A DNA stretch of 64,000 bases from Lunularia cruciata (Eukaryota; Streptophyta; Marchantiopsida; Lunulariales; Lunulariaceae): the NCBI GenBank assembly GCA_948567375.1, contig OX419755.1:41111001-41175000 (forward strand). Reading direction: 5' to 3'. The notes beneath the pieces were generated by a model that saw only the letters and a program-made list of their open reading frames with translations, was not told the DNA's origin and ran no database searches. Positions 62,523 to 64,000 of the stretch are shown in pieces; the first letter of the stretch is position 1, and the number at the start of each line of letters is the position of its first letter. Both the position numbers and the translations under genes were made by a program.

Positions 62523-64000
62523 AATCTTATTTTGACATATTTTTAGGAAATATTAATTAAGTGAAAATATTTCTCTTCATAATTCTTTCTTGCATGTATA
62601 GTAAAGAAGATTTTAAGTTGATTATGCCTTAATTGTTTTCATATATTTACTATATACTTGTCCTCTCTACTTGAGATGCATAGATTTATTAATTACCCAT
62701 TTTCCCTCTATGTTAAAATTATTATCTCTTGATCCTTTGATAATTAAAACAATGTTCCTTTTATTCTTTTTTCCTACATTTTTCTCTATAATTTATGATT
62801 ATATCCAAGAAGAAACTTTTTTATTTGTTTTAGCAAAAAAATTTTAAAAAATTACAATCACCAAAAAATAGAGTACAATATGTACCAATTTTGTACTTGT
62901 TTTAAATTCAAATAATGACTTCTCATTCAAAACTCTTGTCAGTTGCTAAATTTGCATCTAAAAGATAATAATGTAAGCTACAAAAGTACTCAAGAGGACA
63001 TTTATTGACATTTTGTGTTGAATCAAGTATTCAATATTGTACTATTTTATTACTCATCATGTAAATATTACATGAAAAAAATGTTCTTTTATCCTATCCA
63101 TAGAAGGAAAAAATTAAGACTTTTGTGCAATACAACTTAAAGTAGATGATTCAATTTCCAACAAAAAAATTGTTTCTCCAACTAAGAGTAATTTTTTTAC
63201 AATTCCATTATGTTAAAAAGCATATTTCTTAGTATGCTAAGAAAGGATGATACATTATGTGCAGAAAACCTTCTCAAAGAATAATGCAAAAGAAGGCTAT
63301 TTTTGAGTTGCAAAAACAAGAAAATTTTGTATGACCATTTTGCCCGATCACTTCATCAAGTTTATGCATGCAAGACTTGTGATGATTTCCACCATTTTCA
63401 TATGCACTCAATGACTAGAATTACAATAAAAAACAGATCAATTTTTTTCAATAAGAGAAGAACTTTATAATTTACTATATCCAGGTAGGAGGTCTTACAC
63501 TTCCATCATTATTTTGTTTGTATTTACACAATCACTTGGCTCTCCATCCATTGATAAATTAGCAACTTCTCTCTTGTAACTAAATAATTAATATTTAATA
63601 AATTTCAAAGATAAAAATTTTAAATTGTTGCTTTCTTATAAGCATAGAATCAAAACCTTATAAAGTCAAAATGGAAATATCTAGTACTTCTTTCTTTAAC
63701 CTCCTAATATTACTCCCCTTTGCATATTGGTATATACTTGAAAAATATTAGCATGCTCAAGCATCTAATGCTTCTAATGCATACCATTGAAAAAAAACCC
63801 TTTTCTAGTTAATGATTTCTTTGAGTTGCATAGAACTTGACTTCAAAAAGTTTTGGAATCAAGAATATGCTTGATTGAAGAGCATTCTTAGTAACCATAG
63901 AAATGAACATATCAATGGCTAGCTTTTGAGATTGCACATATAATATTGAGCTTTTTGTTTTTTTGTGTTTTGATTGGATCTTTGAGTGGCAAAATAAAAC
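62523..64000. other. AT-rich DNA, no gene seen
   Basis: High A+T with A and T runs and no frame above 60 codons. Could be part of an LTR whose partner lies outside the window, or simple intergenic DNA. Confidence 0.4.

Noticed and set aside
62523-64000. Plastid or mitochondrial insertion
   Set aside because: AT-rich, but no organelle gene or tRNA is recognisable.

Overview
This window looks like heterochromatic nuclear DNA of a large, transposon-rich land-plant genome. A gymnosperm or similar big-genome lineage is my guess, but nothing here fixes the species. It is AT-rich and strongly CpG-depleted. Nearly every reading frame is broken by stops that look like C-to-T decay (CAG/CAA/CGA to TAG/TAA/TGA). 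I find no intact host gene. Almost all of 1-56.2 kb resolves into nested LTR retrotransposons.

Families, with names given here for convenience. B: chromodomain Ty3/gypsy, LTR about 0.36-0.5 kb, initiator-Met-tRNA primer site, heat-shock-element-like U3. D: second chromodomain Ty3/gypsy, LTR about 0.59 kb, Met-tRNA primer site. A: Tat/Athila-like Ty3/gypsy, LTR about 0.68 kb starting TGTAACACCC, Asp-tRNA-like primer site. C: 0.57 kb LTR-like repeat. E: composite insert carrying a coiled-coil frame and apparently captured gene pieces. F: oldest layer, a retroelement with a retropepsin-like region and a C5-cytosine-methyltransferase-like domain.

Layout. 1-2040: antisense F gag. 2041-13017: one antisense B element (B-1) split by E (3411-8769); E holds a COG4-like fragment and a CCHC zinc-knuckle fragment. 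13089-14310: tRNA-derived SINE head plus an old C copy. From 14311 to 50160 a sense F element is the substrate, cut by B-2 (14918-21125, itself holding a solo A LTR), A-1 (22337-31414, holding a young C copy and a solo A LTR) and a D array (31800-49098). The D array is LTR-LTR-D1-LTR-D2-LTR. D1 contains the best-preserved B element (B-3, 33718-39427, target duplication ATTGA) and a solo A LTR; D2 contains another solo A LTR. 50161-51652: start of B-4, cut by an antisense 5'-truncated A-2 (51653-56232). 56.2-64 kb is less clear: an antisense coiled-coil coding remnant (59.6-61.7 kb), a 10/50-bp minisatellite and AT-rich DNA.

The most interesting signals are: (1) the methyltransferase-bearing element F, recoverable only by reading across three nested insertions; (2) perfect GAAnnTTC arrays just upstream of a TATA box in B LTRs; (3) the captured COG4 fragment in E; (4) the D array with a shared LTR; (5) a 60-bp protease/RT-linker repeat present in 5, 3 and 1 copies in three B elements.
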